Positions 48,801 to 62,063 of a stretch of DNA of 64,000 nt are shown here, in pieces (the first letter of the stretch is position 1; the number at the start of each line of letters is the position of its first letter). Position numbers and translations under genes: made by a program. This DNA comes from Coriaria nepalensis (taxonomy: Eukaryota; Streptophyta; Magnoliopsida; Cucurbitales; Coriariaceae): the NCBI GenBank assembly GCA_027186245.1, contig CP114483.1, positions 17,566,220 to 17,630,219 on the forward strand, written 5' to 3'. A model generated the notes under the pieces. That model did not search any database and was not told the origin of the DNA. It was given only the letters and a program-made list of their open reading frames with translations.

Positions 48801-50375
48801 GTCTTCAATATATTAATTTGAAGTTATGTAATAAAATCATGTTTGAGGGGAAAAAATAGAATTCGTTCGACTTAATTTAGAATGATTTAACGACTACAAG
48901 AGACTCATTGACATGACTTTAAGGCTAAACAAATGCATTGTTGACTTCAATAGATCAACTGCAAGTTATGCACGAACGTCATGTTCAAATGCCTAATTTC
49001 GTTCGAAGTGATTTAGAATGATTTTCTGACTAAAAGAGACGCAAAAATATGACTTTAAGGCTAAAAAAATGCATAGTTGCCTTCAATAGATCAATTGCAA
49101 GTTATGCCTGAAAGTCGCGTTGTAAATGCAAAAAGAGATATGGTTCGAAGTGCCTTCAAACAATTTAATGATTGAAAAGACTGAGTGACATGCCTTTTAA
49201 TGGTAAAATAATGCATTGTTGTCTTCAATAGATTAATTGCAAGTTATGTAATAAAATCATGTTTGAAGGGAAAAAATAAAATTCGTTCGACTTAATTTAG
49301 AATGATTTAACGACTAGAAGAGACTCATTGACATGACTTTAAGGCTAAACAAATGCATTGTTGACTTCAATAGATCAACTGCAAGTTATGCACGGAAGTC
49401 TTGTTCAAATACCTAATTTTGTTCGAAGTGATTCATAATGATTTTCTAACTAAAAGAGACGCAAAAATATGACTTTAAGGCTAAAAAAATGCATAGTTGC
49501 CTTCAATAGATCAACTGCAAGTTATGCACGGAAGTCATGTTCAAATGCCAAATTTCGTTCGAAGTGATTTAGAATGATTTTCTAACTAAGAGAGACTTAA
49601 AAATATGACTTTAAGGATAAAAAAATGCATAGTTGCCTTCAATAGATCAATTGCAAGTTATGCCTGAAAGTCATGTTCAAATGCCTAATTTCGTTCGAAG
49701 TGAATTAGAATGATTTTCTCGCTAACAGAGACGCAAAAATATGACTTTAAGGCTCAAAAATGCATAGTTGCCTTCAATAGATCAACTGCAAGTTATGCAC
49801 GAAAGTCATGTTCAAATGCCTAATTTCGTTCGAAGTGATTTAGAATGATTTTCTAACTAAAAGAGACTTAAAAATAAGACTTTAAGGATAAAAAAATGCA
49901 TAGTTGCCTTCAATAGATCAATTGCAAGTTATGCCTGAAAGTCATGTTCAAATGCCTAATTTCGTTCGAAGTGAATTAGAATGATTTTCTAACCAAAGGA
50001 GACGCAAAAATATGACTTTAAGGCTAAAAAAATGCATAGTTGCCTTCAATAGATCAATTGCAAGTTATGCACGAAAGTCATGTTCAAATGCCTAATTTCG
50101 TTCGAAGTGATTTAGAATGATTTTTTGACTAAAAGAGACGCAAAAATATGACTTTAAGGCTAAACAAATGCATAGTTGCCTTCAATAGATCAATTGCAAG
50201 TTATGCCTGAAAGTCGCGTTTTAAATGCAAAAAGAGATATGGTTCGAAGTGCCTTCAAACAATTTAATGATTGAAAAGACTGAGTGACATGCTTTTTAAT
50301 GGTAAAATAATGCATTGTTGTCTTCAATATATTAATTGCAAGTTATGTAATAAAATCATGTTTGAAGGGAAAAAA
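45808..50375 (+). repeat. Second copy of the 41090 block, rearranged, 4568 bp
   Basis: Units of 963, 556, 556, 554, 420, 420 and 1099 bp start at 45808, 46771, 47327, 47883, 48437, 48857 and 49277. The first unit copies 41090-42052 at an offset of 4718 bp. After it the A monomer at 46771 starts like 42053 (GAATTCCTTCG, CTCATTTACATG) but changes near 46855 to GACTTCAATAG and CATGTTCAAATGCC, a mosaic junction where the copy relationship ends. The 554-bp unit has GGCTCAAAAATGC in its B' and GATAACTTTTTAATGG in C. Confidence 0.78.
49277..50375 (+). repeat. 1099-bp 8-monomer unit, six B's (longest unit)
   Basis: Between A and C stand six B-bodied monomers, which gives 284 + 6 x 136 minus 1. Markers follow the order of the 40262 and 41090 units (CTTGTTCAAATACC; then GACTTAAAAATATG, CTAACAGAGACG and GGCTCAAAAATGC), so it looks like a fusion of those two unit types by unequal exchange. 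Its A has lost the EcoRI site (TAAAATTC). Confidence 0.85.
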
Positions 50376-50931
50376 TAGAATTCGTTCGACTTAATTTAGA
50401 ATGATTTAATGACTCGAAGAGACTCAGTTACATGACTTAAAGGCTAAATAAATGCATTGTTGCCTTCAGTAGATCAACTGCAAGTTATGCACGAAAGTCA
50501 TGTTTAATGGCCGAATTTCGTTCGAAGTGATTTAGAAAGATTTAATGACTAAAAGAGACGCAATAATATGACTTTAAGGCTAAAACAATGCATAGTTGCC
50601 TTCAATAGATCAATTGCAAGTTATACCTGAAAGTCATGTTCAAATGCCTAATTTCGTTCGAAGTGATTTAGAATGATTTTCTGACTAAAAGAGACGCGAA
50701 AATATGACTTTAAGTCTAAAAAAATGCATAGTTGCCTTCAATAGATCAATTGCAAGTTATGCCTGAAAGTCCCGTTTTAAATGCAAAAAGCGATGTGGTT
50801 CGAAGTGCCTTCAAACAATTTAATGATTGAAAAGAATGAGTGACATGCTTTTTAATGGTAAAATAATGCATTGTTGTCTTCAATATATTAATTGCAAGTT
50901 ATGTAATAAAATCATGTTTGAAGGGAAAAAA
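50376..50931 (+). repeat. 556-bp unit with S-type A
   Basis: A is S-like (ATGACTCGAAGAGAC, TTAAAGGCTAAATAAATG, TTCAGTAGATC, CATGTTTAATGG). The B's include GAGACGCGAAAATATG, TTTAAGTCTAAAAAAATGC and a GTCCCGTTTTAAATG tail, and C has AAAGCGATGTGG. The part from about 50433 onward is repeated at 54609, at an offset of 4176 bp. Confidence 0.85.
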
Positions 50932-53900
50932 TAGAATTCGTTCGACTTAATTTAGAATGATTTAACGACTAGAAGAGACTCATTGACATGACTTTAAGGC
51001 TAAACATATGCATTGTTGACTTCAATAGATCAACTGCAAGTTATGCACGAAAGTCATGTTGAAATGCCTAATTTCGTTCGAAGTCATTTAGAATGATTTT
51101 CTGACTAAAAGAGACGCAAAAATATGACTTTAAGGCTAAAAAAATGCATAGTTGCCTTCAATAGATCAATTGCAAGTTATGCCTGAAAGTCATGTTCAAA
51201 TGCCTAATTTCGTTCGAAGTGAATTAGAATGATTTTCTGACTAAAAGAGACGCTAAAATATGACTTTAAGGCTAAAAAAATGCATAGTTGCCTTCAATAG
51301 ATCAATTGCAAGTTATGCCTGAAAGTCGCATTTTAAATGCAAAAAGAGATATGGTTCGAAGTGCCTTCAAACAATTTAATGATTGAAAAGACTGAGTGAC
51401 ATGCTTTTCAATGATAAAATAATGCATTGTTGTCTGCAATAGATTAATTGCAAGTTATGTAATAAAATCATGTTTGAAGGGAAAAAATAGAATTTGTTCG
51501 ACTTAATTTAGAATGATTTAACGACTAGAAGAGACTCATTGACATGACTTTAAGGCTAAACAAATGCATTGTTGACTTCAATAGATCAACTGCAAGTTAT
51601 GCACGAAAGTCATGTTCAAATGCCTAATTTCGTTCGAAGTGATTTAGAATGATTTTCTGACTAAAAGAGACGCAAAAATATGACTTTAAGGCTAAAAAAA
51701 TGCATAGTTGCCTTCAATAGATCAATTGCAAGTTATGCCTTAAAGTCATGTTGAAATGCCTAATTTCGTTCGAAGTGAATTAGAATGATTTTCTGACTAA
51801 AAGAGACGCAAAAATATGACTTTAAGGCTAAAAAAATGCATAGTTGCCTTCAATAGATCAATTGCAAGTTATGCCTGAAAGTCGCATTTTAAATGCAAAA
51901 AGAGATATGGTTCGAAGTGCCTTCAAACAATTTAATGATTGAAAAGAATGAGTGACATGCTTTTTAATGGTAAAATAATGCATTGTTGTCTTCAATATAT
52001 TAATTGCAAGTTATGTAACAAAATCATGTTTGAAGGGAAAAAATAGAATTCGTTCGACTTAATTTAGAATGATTTAACGACTAGAAGAGACTCATTGACA
52101 TGACTTTAAGGCTAAACATATGCATTGTTGACTTCAATAGATCAACTGCAAGTTATGCACGAAAGTCATGTTGAAATGCCTAATTTCGTTCGAAGTCATT
52201 TAGAATGATTTTCTGACTAAAAGAGACGCAAAAATATGACTTTAAGGCTAAAAAAATGCATAGTCGCCTTCAATAGATCAATTGCAAGTTATGCCTGAAA
52301 GTCATATTCAAATGCCTAATTTCGTTCGAAGTGATTTAGAATGATTTTCTGACTAAAAGAGACGCAAAAATATGACTTTAAGGCTAAAAAAATGCATAGT
52401 TGCCTTCAATAGATCAATTGCAAGTTATGCCTGAAAGTCACGTTTTAAATGCAAAAAGAGATATGGTTCGAAGTGCCTTCAAACAATTTAATGATTGAAA
52501 AGACTGAGTGACATGCTTTTTAATTGTAAAATAATGCATTGTTGTCTTCAATATATTAATTGCAAGTTATGTAATAAAATCATGTTTGAAGGGAAAAAAT
52601 AGAATTCGTTCGACTTAATTTAGAATGATTTAACGACTAGAAGAGACTCATTGACATGACTTTAAGGCTAAACAAATGCATTGTTGACTTCAATAGATCA
52701 ACTGCAAGTTATGCACGAAAGTCATGTTCAAATGCCTAATTTCGTTCGAAGTGGTTCAGAATGATTTTCTAACTAAAAGAGACGCAAAAATATGACTTTA
52801 AGGCTAAAAAAATGCATAGTTGCCTTCAATAGATCAATTGCAAGTTATGCCTGAAAGTCATGTTCAAATGCCTAATTTAGTTCGGAGTGATTTAGAATGA
52901 TTTTCTGACTAAAAGAGATGCAAAAATATGACTTTAAGGCTAAAAAAATGCATAGTTGCCTTCAATAGATCAATTGCAAGTTATGCCTGAAAGTCGCGTT
53001 TTAAATGCAAAAAGAGATATGGTTCGAAGTGCCTTCAAACAATTTAATGATTGAAAAGACTGAGTGACATGCTTTTTAATGATAAAATAATGCATTGTTG
53101 TCTGCAATAGATTAATTGCAAGTTATGTAACAAAATCATGTTTGAAGGGAAAAAATAGAATTCGTTCGACTTAATTTAGAATGATTTAACGACTAGAAGA
53201 GACTCATTGACATGAATTTAAGGCTAAACAAATGCATTGTTGACTTCAATAGATCAACTGCAAGTTATGCACGAAAGTCATGTTCAAATGCCTAATTTCG
53301 TTCGAAGTGATTTAGAATGATTTTCTGACTAAAAGAGACGCAAAAATATGACTTTAAGGCTAAAAAAATGCATAGTTGCCTTCAATAGATCAATTGCAAG
53401 TTATGCCTGAAAGTCGCATTTTAAATGCAAAAAGAGATATGGTTCGAAGTGCCTTCAAACAATTTAATGATTGAAAAGAATGAGTGACATGCTTTTTAAT
53501 GGTAAAATAATGCATTGTTGTCTTCAATATATTAATTGCAAGTTATGTAATAAAATCATGTTTGAAGGGAAAAAATAGAATTCGTTCGACTTAATTTAGA
53601 ATGATTTAACGACTAGAAGAGACTCATTGACATGACTTTAAGGCTAAACATATGCATTGTTGACTTCAATAGATCAACTGCAAGTTATGCACGAAAGTCA
53701 TGTTCAAATGCCTAATTTCGTTCGAAGTCATTTAGAATGATTTTCTGACTAAAAGAGACGCAAAAATATGACTTTAAGGCTAAAAAAATGCATAGTTGCC
53801 TTCAATAGATCAATTGCAAGTTATGCCTGAAAGTCATGTTCAAATGCCTAATTTCGTTCGAAGTGAATTAGAATGATTTTCTGACTAAAAGAGACGCAAA

Positions 53901-55107
53901 AATATGACTTTAAGGCTAAAAAAATGCATAGTTGCCTTCAATAGATCAATTGCAAGTTATGCCTGAAAGTCGCATTTTAAATGCAAAAAGAGATATGGTT
54001 CGAAGTGCCTTCAAACAATTTAATGATTGAAAAGAATGAGTGACATGCTTTTTAATGGTAAAATAATGCATTGTTGTCTTCAATATATTAATTGCAAGTT
54101 ATGTAATAAAATCATGTTTGAAGGGAAAAAATAGAATTCGTTCGACTTAATTTAGAATGATTTAACGACTAGAAGAGACTCATTGACATGACTTTAAGGC
54201 TAAACATATGCATTGTTGACTACAATAGATCAACTGCAAGTTATGCACGAAAGTCATGTTCAAATGCCTAATTTCGTTCGAAGTGATTTAGAATGATTTT
54301 TTGACTAATAGAGACGCAAAAATATGACTTTAAGTCTAAAAAAATGCATAGTTGCCTTCAATAGATCAATTGCAAGTTATGCCTGAAAGTCCCGTTTTAA
54401 ATGCAAAAAGCGATGTGGTTCGAAGTGCCTTCAAACAATTTAATGATTGAAAAGAATGAGTGACATGCTTTTTAATGGTAAAATAATGCATTGTTGTCTT
54501 CAATATATTAATTGCAAGTTATGTAATAAAATCATGTTTGAAGGGAAAAAATAGAATTCGTTCGACTTAATTTAGAATGATTTAACGACTAGAAGAGACT
54601 CATTGACATGACTTAAAGGCTAAATAAATGCATTGTTGCCTTCAGTAGATCAACTGCAAGTTATGCACGAAAGTCATGTTTAATGGCCGAATTTCGTTCG
54701 AAGTGATTTAGAAAGATTTAATGACTAAAAGAGACGCAATAATATGACTTTAAGGCTAAAACAATGCATAGTTGCCTTCAATAGATCAATTGCAAGTTAT
54801 ACCTGAAAGTCATGTTCAAATGCCTAATTTCGTTCGAAGTGATTTAGAATGATTTTCTGACTAAAAGAGACGCGAAAATATGACTTTAAGTCTAAAAAAA
54901 TGCATAGTTGCCTTCAATAGATCAATTGCAAGTTATGCCTGAAAGTCCCGTTTTAAATGCAAAAAGCGATGTGGTTCGAAGTGCCTTCAAACAATTTAAT
55001 GATTGAAAAGAATGAGTGACATGCTTTTTAATGGTAAAATAATGCATTGTTGTCTTCAATATATTAATTGCAAGTTATGTAATAAAATCATGTTTGAAGG
55101 GAAAAAA
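50932..55107 (+). repeat. 4176-bp 30-monomer HOR, copy 1
   Basis: Units of 556, 556, 556, 556, 556, 420, 556... in exact order by start: 50932 (556), 51488 (556), 52044 (556), 52600 (556), 53156 (420), 53576 (556), 54132 (420), 54552 (556). Markers shared with copy 2 at a constant offset include GACGCTAAAATATG, GAATTTGTTCG at 51488, AGTCGCCTTC near 52263, CATGAATTTAAGG near 53212, AACATATGC, GACTACAATAG and GACTAATAGAGAC near 54303. Confidence 0.9.
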
Positions 55108-58100
55108 TAGAATTCGTTCGACTTAATTTAGAATGATTTAACGACTAGAAGAGACTCATTGACATGACTTTAAGGCTAAACATATGCATTGTTGACTTCA
55201 ATAGATCAACTGCAAGTTATGCACGAAAGTCATGTTGAAATGCCTAATTTCGTTCGAAGTCATTTAGAATGATTTTCTGACTAAAAGAGACGCAAAAATA
55301 TGACTTTAAGGCTAAAAAAATGCATAGTTGCCTTCAATAGATCAATTGCAAGTTATGCCTGAAAGTCATGTTCAAATGCCTAATTTCGTTCGAAGTGAAT
55401 TAGAATGATTTTCTGACTAAAAGAGACGCTAAAATATGACTTTAAGGCTAAAAAAATGCATAGTTGCCTTCAATAGATCAATTGCAAGTTATGCCTGAAA
55501 GTCGCATTTTAAATGCAAAAAGAGATATGGTTCGAAGTGCCTTCAAACAATTTAATGATTGAAAAGACTGAGTGACATGCTTTTCAATGATAAAATAATG
55601 CATTGTTGTCTGCAATAGATTAATTGCAAGTTATGTAATAAAATCATGTTTGAAGGGAAAAAATAGAATTTGTTCGACTTAATTTAGAATGATTTAACGA
55701 CTAGAAGAGACTCATTGACATGACTTTAAGGCTAAACAAATGCATTGTTGACTTCAATAGATCAACTGCAAGTTATGCACGAAAGTCATGTTCAAATGCC
55801 TAATTTCGTTCGAAGTGATTTAGAATGATTTTCTGACTAAAAGAGACGCAAAAATATGACTTTAAGGCTAAAAAAATGCATAGTTGCCTTCAATAGATCA
55901 ATTGCAAGTTATGCCTTAAAGTCATGTTGAAATGCCTAATTTCGTTCGAAGTGAATTAGAATGATTTTCTGACTAAAAGAGACGCAAAAATATGACTTTA
56001 AGGCTAAAAAAATGCATAGTTGCCTTCAATAGATCAATTGCAAGTTATGCCTGAAAGTCGCATTTTAAATGCAAAAAGAGATATGGTTCGAAGTGCCTTC
56101 AAACAATTTAATGATTGAAAAGAATGAGTGACATGCTTTTTAATGGTAAAATAATGCATTGTTGTCTTCAATATATTAATTGCAAGTTATGTAACAAAAT
56201 CATGTTTGAAGGGAAAAAATAGAATTCGTTCGACTTAATTTAGAATGATTTAACGACTAGAAGAGACTCATTGACATGACTTTAAGGCTAAACATATGCA
56301 TTGTTGACTTCAATAGATCAACTGCAAGTTATGCACGAAAGTCATGTTGAAATGCCTAATTTCGTTCGAAGTCATTTAGAATGATTTTCTGACTAAAAGA
56401 GACGCAAAAATATGACTTTAAGGCTAAAAAAATGCATAGTCGCCTTCAATAGATCAATTGCAAGTTATGCCTGAAAGTCATATTCAAATGCCTAATTTCG
56501 TTCGAAGTGATTTAGAATGATTTTCTGACTAAAAGAGACGCAAAAATATGACTTTAAGGCTAAAAAAATGCATAGTTGCCTTCAATAGATCAATTGCAAG
56601 TTATGCCTGAAAGTCACGTTTTAAATGCAAAAAGAGATATGGTTCGAAGTGCCTTCAAACAATTTAATGATTGAAAAGACTGAGTGACATGCTTTTTAAT
56701 TGTAAAATAATGCATTGTTGTCTTCAATATATTAATTGCAAGTTATGTAATAAAATCATGTTTGAAGGGAAAAAATAGAATTCGTTCGACTTAATTTAGA
56801 ATGATTTAACGACTAGAAGAGACTCATTGACATGACTTTAAGGCTAAACAAATGCATTGTTGACTTCAATAGATCAACTGCAAGTTATGCACGAAAGTCA
56901 TGTTCAAATGCCTAATTTCGTTCGAAGTGGTTCAGAATGATTTTCTAACTAAAAGAGACGCAAAAATATGACTTTAAGGCTAAAAAAATGCATAGTTGCC
57001 TTCAATAGATCAATTGCAAGTTATGCCTGAAAGTCATGTTCAAATGCCTAATTTAGTTCGGAGTGATTTAGAATGATTTTCTGACTAAAAGAGATGCAAA
57101 AATATGACTTTAAGGCTAAAAAAATGCATAGTTGCCTTCAATAGATCAATTGCAAGTTATGCCTGAAAGTCGCGTTTTAAATGCAAAAAGAGATATGGTT
57201 CGAAGTGCCTTCAAACAATTTAATGATTGAAAAGACTGAGTGACATGCTTTTTAATGATAAAATAATGCATTGTTGTCTGCAATAGATTAATTGCAAGTT
57301 ATGTAACAAAATCATGTTTGAAGGGAAAAAATAGAATTCGTTCGACTTAATTTAGAATGATTTAACGACTAGAAGAGACTCATTGACATGAATTTAAGGC
57401 TAAACAAATGCATTGTTGACTTCAATAGATCAACTGCAAGTTATGCACGAAAGTCATGTTCAAATGCCTAATTTCGTTCGAAGTGATTTAGAATGATTTT
57501 CTGACTAAAAGAGACGCAAAAATATGACTTTAAGGCTAAAAAAATGCATAGTTGCCTTCAATAGATCAATTGCAAGTTATGCCTGAAAGTCGCATTTTAA
57601 ATGCAAAAAGAGATATGGTTCGAAGTGCCTTCAAACAATTTAATGATTGAAAAGAATGAGTGACATGCTTTTTAATGGTAAAATAATGCATTGTTGTCTT
57701 CAATATATTAATTGCAAGTTATGTAATAAAATCATGTTTGAAGGGAAAAAATAGAATTCGTTCGACTTAATTTAGAATGATTTAACGACTAGAAGAGACT
57801 CATTGACATGACTTTAAGGCTAAACATATGCATTGTTGACTTCAATAGATCAACTGCAAGTTATGCACGAAAGTCATGTTCAAATGCCTAATTTCGTTCG
57901 AAGTCATTTAGAATGATTTTCTGACTAAAAGAGACGCAAAAATATGACTTTAAGGCTAAAAAAATGCATAGTTGCCTTCAATAGATCAATTGCAAGTTAT
58001 GCCTGAAAGTCATGTTCAAATGCCTAATTTCGTTCGAAGTGAATTAGAATGATTTTCTGACTAAAAGAGACGCAAAAATATGACTTTAAGGCTAAAAAAA

Positions 58101-59283
58101 TGCATAGTTGCCTTCAATAGATCAATTGCAAGTTATGCCTGAAAGTCGCATTTTAAATGCAAAAAGAGATATGGTTCGAAGTGCCTTCAAACAATTTAAT
58201 GATTGAAAAGAATGAGTGACATGCTTTTTAATGGTAAAATAATGCATTGTTGTCTTCAATATATTAATTGCAAGTTATGTAATAAAATCATGTTTGAAGG
58301 GAAAAAATAGAATTCGTTCGACTTAATTTAGAATGATTTAACGACTAGAAGAGACTCATTGACATGACTTTAAGGCTAAACATATGCATTGTTGACTACA
58401 ATAGATCAACTGCAAGTTATGCACGAAAGTCATGTTCAAATGCCTAATTTCGTTCGAAGTGATTTAGAATGATTTTTTGACTAATAGAGACGCAAAAATA
58501 TGACTTTAAGGCTAAACAAATGCATAGTTGCCTTCAATAGATCAATTGCAAGTTATGCCTGAAAGTCGCGTTTTAAATGCAAAAAGAGATATGGTTCGAA
58601 GTGCCTTCAAACAATTTAATGATTGAAAAGACTGAGTGACATGCTTTTTAATGGTAAAATAATGCATTGTTGTCTTCAATATATTAATTGCAAGTTATGT
58701 AATAAAATCATGTTTGAAGGGAAAAAATAGAATTCGTTCGACTTAATTTAGAATGATTTAATGACTCGAAAAGACTCAGTTACATGACTTAAAGGCTAAA
58801 CAAATGCATTGTTGCCTTCAGTAGATCAACTGCAAGTTATGCACGAAAGTCATGTTTAATGGCCGAATTTCGTTCGAAGTGATTTAGAAAGATTTAATGA
58901 CTAAAAGAGACGCAATAATATGACTTTAAGGCTAAAAAAATGCATAGTTGCCTTCAATAGATCAATTGCAAGTTATGCCTGAAAGTCATGTTCAAATGCC
59001 TAATTTAGTTCGGAGTGATTTAGAATGATTTTCTGACTAAAAGAGATGCAAAAATATGACTTTAAGGCTAAAAAAATGCATAGTTGCCTTCAATAGATCA
59101 ATTGCAAGTTATGCCTGAAAGTCGCGTTTTAAATGCAAAAAGAGATATGGTTCGAAGTGCCTTCAAACAATTTAATGATTGAAAAGACTGAGTGACATGC
59201 TTTTTAATGATAAAATAATGCATTGTTGTCTGCAATAGATTAATTGCAAGTTATGTAATAAAATCATGTTTGAAGGGAAAAAA
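55108..59283 (+). repeat. 4176-bp 30-monomer HOR, copy 2
   Basis: Units in the same length order (556 x4, 420, 556, 420, 556; starts 55108, 55664, 56220, 56776, 57332, 57752, 58308, 58728). Agreement with copy 1 is close to complete until about 58506. There copy 1 has TTTAAGTCTAAAAAAATGC and the GTCCCG tail, but copy 2 has TTTAAGGCTAAACAAATGC and GTCGCG. The last two units therefore have the same lengths but different content, from a later exchange. Confidence 0.9.
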
Positions 59284-59688
59284 TAGAATTCGTTCGACTT
59301 AATTTAGAATGATTTAACGACTAGAAGAGACTCATTGACATGACTTTAAGGCTAAACAAATGCATTGTTGACTTCAATAGATCAACTGCAAGTTATGCAC
59401 GAAAGTCATGTTCAAATGCCTAATTTCGTTCGAAGTGGTTCAGAATGATTTTCTGACTAAAAGAGACGCAAAAATATGACTTTAAGGCTAAAAAAATGCA
59501 TAGTTGCCTTCAATAGATCAATTGCAAGTTATGCCTGAAAGTCATGTTCAAATGCCTAATTTAGTTCGGAGTGATTTAGAATGATTTTCTGACTAAAAGA
59601 GATGCAAAAATATGACTTTAAGGCTAAAAAAATGCATAGTTGCCGTCAATAGATCAATTGCAAGTTATGCCTGAAAGTCGCGTTTTAA
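58308..59688 (+). repeat. Block repeated at the window end, left copy
   Basis: Units at 58308 (420), 58728 (556) and the first part of 59284 match 62620-64000 at an offset of 4312 bp (seven 556-bp units plus one 420-bp unit). Shared rare markers are AACATATGC with GACTACAATAG, ATGACTCGAAAAGACTC (58761), TTCAGTAGATC, and TGCCGTCAATAG (59641). Confidence 0.88.
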
Positions 59689-59839
59689 ATGCAAAAAGAG
59701 ATATGGTTCGAAGTGCCTTCAAACAATTTAATGATTGAAAAGACTGAGTGACATGCTTTTTAATGGTAAAATAATGCATTGTTGTCTTCAATATATTAAT
59801 TGCAAGTTATGTAATAAAATCATGTTTGAAGGGAAAAAA

Positions 59840-60395
59840 TAGAATTCGTTCGACTTAATTTAGAATGATTTAATGACTCGAAGAGACTCAGTTACATGAC
59901 TTAAAGGCTAAACAAATGCATTGTTGCCTTCAGTAGATCAACTGCAAGTTATGCACGAAAGTCATGTTTAATGGCCGAATTTCGTTCGAAGTGATTTAGA
60001 AAGATTTAATGACTAAAAGAGACGCAATAATATGACTTTAAGGCTAAAAAAATGCATAGTTGCCTTCAATAGATCAATTGCAAGTTATGCCTGAAAGTCA
60101 TGTTCAAATGCCTAATTTAGTTCGGAGTGATTTAGAATGATTTTCTGACTAAAAGAGATGCAAAAATATGACTTTAAGGCTAAAAAAATGCATAGTTGCC
60201 TTCAATAGATCAATTGCAAGTTATGCCTGAAAGTCGCGTTTTAAATGCAAAAAGAGATATGGTTCGAAGTGCCTTCAAACAATTTAATGATTGAAAAGAC
60301 TGAGTGACATGCCTTTTAATGATAAAATAATGCATTGTTGTCTGCAATAGATTAATTGCAAGTTATGTAATAAAATCATGTTTGAAGGGAAAAAA
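59840..60395 (+). repeat. 556-bp unit with S-type A, local copy of 58728
   Basis: Repeats the unit at 58728 at an offset of 1112 bp (CATGTTTAATGG, GCAATAATATG, TTTAGTTCGG). It reads GAAGAGACTC where 58728 reads GAAAAGACTC, and C has ATGCCTTTTAATG. The match fails soon after 60396, where GTGATTTAG replaces GTGGTTCAG. Confidence 0.85.
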
Positions 60396-61507
60396 TAGAA
60401 TTCGTTCGACTTAATTTAGAATGATTTAACGACTAGAAGAGACTCATTGACATGACTTTAAGGCTAAACAAATGCATTGTTGACTTCAATAGATCAACTG
60501 CAAGTTATGCACGAAAGTCATGTTCAAATGCCTAATTTCGTTCGAAGTGATTTAGAATGATTTTCTGACTAAAAGAGACGCAAAAATATGACTTTAAGGC
60601 TAAAAAAATGCATAGTTGCCTTCAATAGATCAATTGCAAGTTATGCCTGAAAGTCATGTTCAAATGCCTAATTTCGTTCGAAGTGAATTAGAATGATTTT
60701 CTGACTAAAAGAGACGCAAAAATATGACTTTAAGGCTAAAAAAATGCATAGTTGCCTTCAATAGATCAATTGCAAGTTATGCCTGAAAGTCGCATTTTAA
60801 ATGCAAAAAGAGATATGGTTCGAAGTGCCTTCAAACAATTTAATGATTGAAAAGAATGAGTGACATGCTTTTTAATGGTAAAATAATGCATTGTTGTCTT
60901 CAATATATTAATTGCAAGTTATGTAATAAAATCATGTTTGAAGGGAAAAAATAGAATTCGTTCGACTTAATTTAGAATGATTTAACGACTAGAAGAGACT
61001 CATTGACATGACTTTAAGGCTAAACAAATGCATTGTTGACTTCAATAGATCAACTGCAAGTTATGCACGAAAGTCATGTTCAAATGCCTAATTTCGTTCG
61101 AAGTGATTTAGAATGATTTTCTGACTAAAAGAGACGCAAAAATATGACTTTAAGGCTAAAAAAATGCATAGTTGCCTTCAATAGATCAATTGCAAGTTAT
61201 GCCTGAAAGTCATGTTCAAATGCCTAATTTCGTTCGAAGTGAATTAGAATGATTTTCTGACTAAAAGAGACGCAAAAATATGACTTTAAGGCTAAAAAAA
61301 TGCATAGTTGCCTTCAATAGATCAATTGCAAGTTATGCCTGAAAGTCGCATTTTAAATGCAAAAAGAGATATGGTTCGAAGTGCCTTCAAACAATTTAAT
61401 GATTGAAAAGAATGAGTGACATGCTTTTTAATGGTAAAATAATGCATTGTTGTCTTCAATATATTAATTGCAAGTTATGTAATAAAATCATGTTTGAAGG
61501 GAAAAAA
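60396..61507 (+). repeat. Two indistinguishable tandem 556-bp units
   Basis: Units 60396-60951 and 60952-61507 (A-B'-B-C) show no difference that I could find. Both have GAAGTGAATTAG in the second B, the CGCATTTTAAATGC tail and AAAAGAATGAG in C. The same sequence stands again at 62064-62619. This is the most homogenised part of the window. Confidence 0.9.
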
Positions 61508-62063
61508 TAGAATTCGTTCGACTTAATTTAGAATGATTTAACGACTAGAAGAGACTCATTGACATGACTTTAAGGCTAAACAAATGCATTGTTGACTTCA
61601 ATAGATCAACTGCAAGTTATGCACGAAAGTCATGTTCAAATGCCTAATTTCGTTCGAAGTGGTTCAGAATGATTTTCTAACTAAAAGAGACGCAAAAATA
61701 TGACTTTAAGGCTAAAAAAATGCATAGTTGCCTTCAATAGATCAATTGCAAGTTATGCCTGAAAGTCATGTTCAAATGCCTAATTTAGTTCGGAGTGATT
61801 TAGAATGATTTTCTGACTAAAAGAGATGCAAAAATATGACTTTAAGGCTAAAAAAATGCATAGTTGCCGTCAATAGATCAATTGCAAGTTATGCCTGAAA
61901 GTCGCGTTTTAAATGCAAAAAGAGATATGGTTCGAAGTGCCTTCAAACAATTTAATGATTGAAAAGACTGAGTGACATGCTTTTTAATGATAAAATAATG
62001 CATTGTTGTCTGCAATAGATTAATTGCAAGTTATGTAATAAAATCATGTTTGAAGGGAAAAAA
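61508..62063 (+). repeat. 556-bp unit of the GTGGTTCAG type
   Basis: Has GTGGTTCAGAATG, TTCTAACTAAAAG, TTTAGTTCGG, GAGATGC, TGCCGTCAATAG and a C with AATGATAAAATAATG and TCTGCAATAG. It interrupts the run of identical units at 60396, 60952 and 62064. Relatives are at 52600, 56776, 59284 and 63596. Confidence 0.88.

Noticed and set aside
41430..49760. Shortened GGCTCAAAAATGC in several B' monomers as independent deletions
   Set aside because: The same two-base loss and nearby markers recur at about 41430, 46148, 48087 and 49752, so it is one inherited change carried by duplication.
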